A stretch of DNA of 6,060 nucleotides from PR03 sp031362725 (GTDB lineage: Bacteria; Myxococcota_A; UBA9160; PR03), in assembly GCA_031362725.1 (NCBI GenBank), contig JANLTC010000332.1, positions 1 through 6,060 of the forward strand, in the 5' to 3' direction. The notes below the pieces were generated by a model. It saw nothing but the letters and a program-made list of their open reading frames with translations, was not told the DNA's origin and did not search any database. The translations under genes were made by a program, and so were the position numbers. Below, in pieces: positions 6,042-6,060 of this stretch. The first letter of the stretch is position 1. Every line of letters starts with the position of its first letter.

Positions 6042-6060
6042 CGAGGCTCGTTGGCTCCGA

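Larger units (their letters stand above)
5777..6060. other. Gene-free right end carrying the repeat cluster
   Basis: No convincing gene on either strand. Apart from the three repeats, the two complete spacers (5862-5906 and 5950-5996) are 45 and 47 bases long and distantly alike, with runs such as GCTTTG and GGTGCT in both. The promoter of the phosphoesterase and the genes behind it should lie here, but I cannot point to convincing -35 and -10 boxes. Confidence 0.6.

Noticed and set aside
5816..6060. CRISPR array
   Set aside because: Repeats vary in length and sequence, the intervening segments resemble each other, only three copies are visible and no cas gene is present.

Overview
The window is GC-rich bacterial DNA throughout, dense with genes. 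It fits a high-GC proteobacterium or related phylum, but nothing in it fixes the taxon more closely. There are six protein-coding genes, no tRNA or rRNA, no CRISPR array and no transposase.

Left end (1-1116, + strand): the C-terminal half of a molybdopterin-dependent oxidoreductase that begins before the window. It converges, across 37 bases, on a leftward series of five genes on the - strand. In transcription order from right to left these are: a small YfcE/MJ0936-type metallophosphoesterase (5776-5288); a large membrane-anchored PAS-GGDEF-EAL protein predicted to handle cyclic di-GMP (5178-2512); a Dps-type ferritin-like iron-storage and DNA-protection protein (2386-1916); a minimal nucleotidyltransferase (1877-1521); and a HEPN-domain protein (1546-1154). 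The last two overlap by 26 bases and form an MNT-HEPN pair of the toxin-antitoxin-like kind. Dps and the pair are 38 bases apart and may share a transcript. Dps has its own strong ribosome binding site after a 125-base gap and probably its own promoter.

Right end (5777-6060): no gene. It holds three copies of a short GC-rich repeat about 45 bases long, spaced about 90 bases apart; the spacer after the third copy runs off the window. The core contains the heptamer GCTCGCT twice.

The most unusual observation is that a recognisable relative of this repeat lies in frame inside the GGDEF domain of the cyclic di-GMP gene (3729-3759). There it accounts for most of an apparent 17-residue insertion compared with ordinary GGDEF domains. 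This suggests that the repeat family has been mobile and that one copy was tolerated as protein sequence. The same domain keeps an exact GGDEF motif but has Gln in place of the Arg of the inhibitory RxxD site. The HEPN protein has no R-x(4-6)-H ribonuclease motif, so it is probably not a standard HEPN ribonuclease toxin. I see no clear evidence for an entirely new system in the window.
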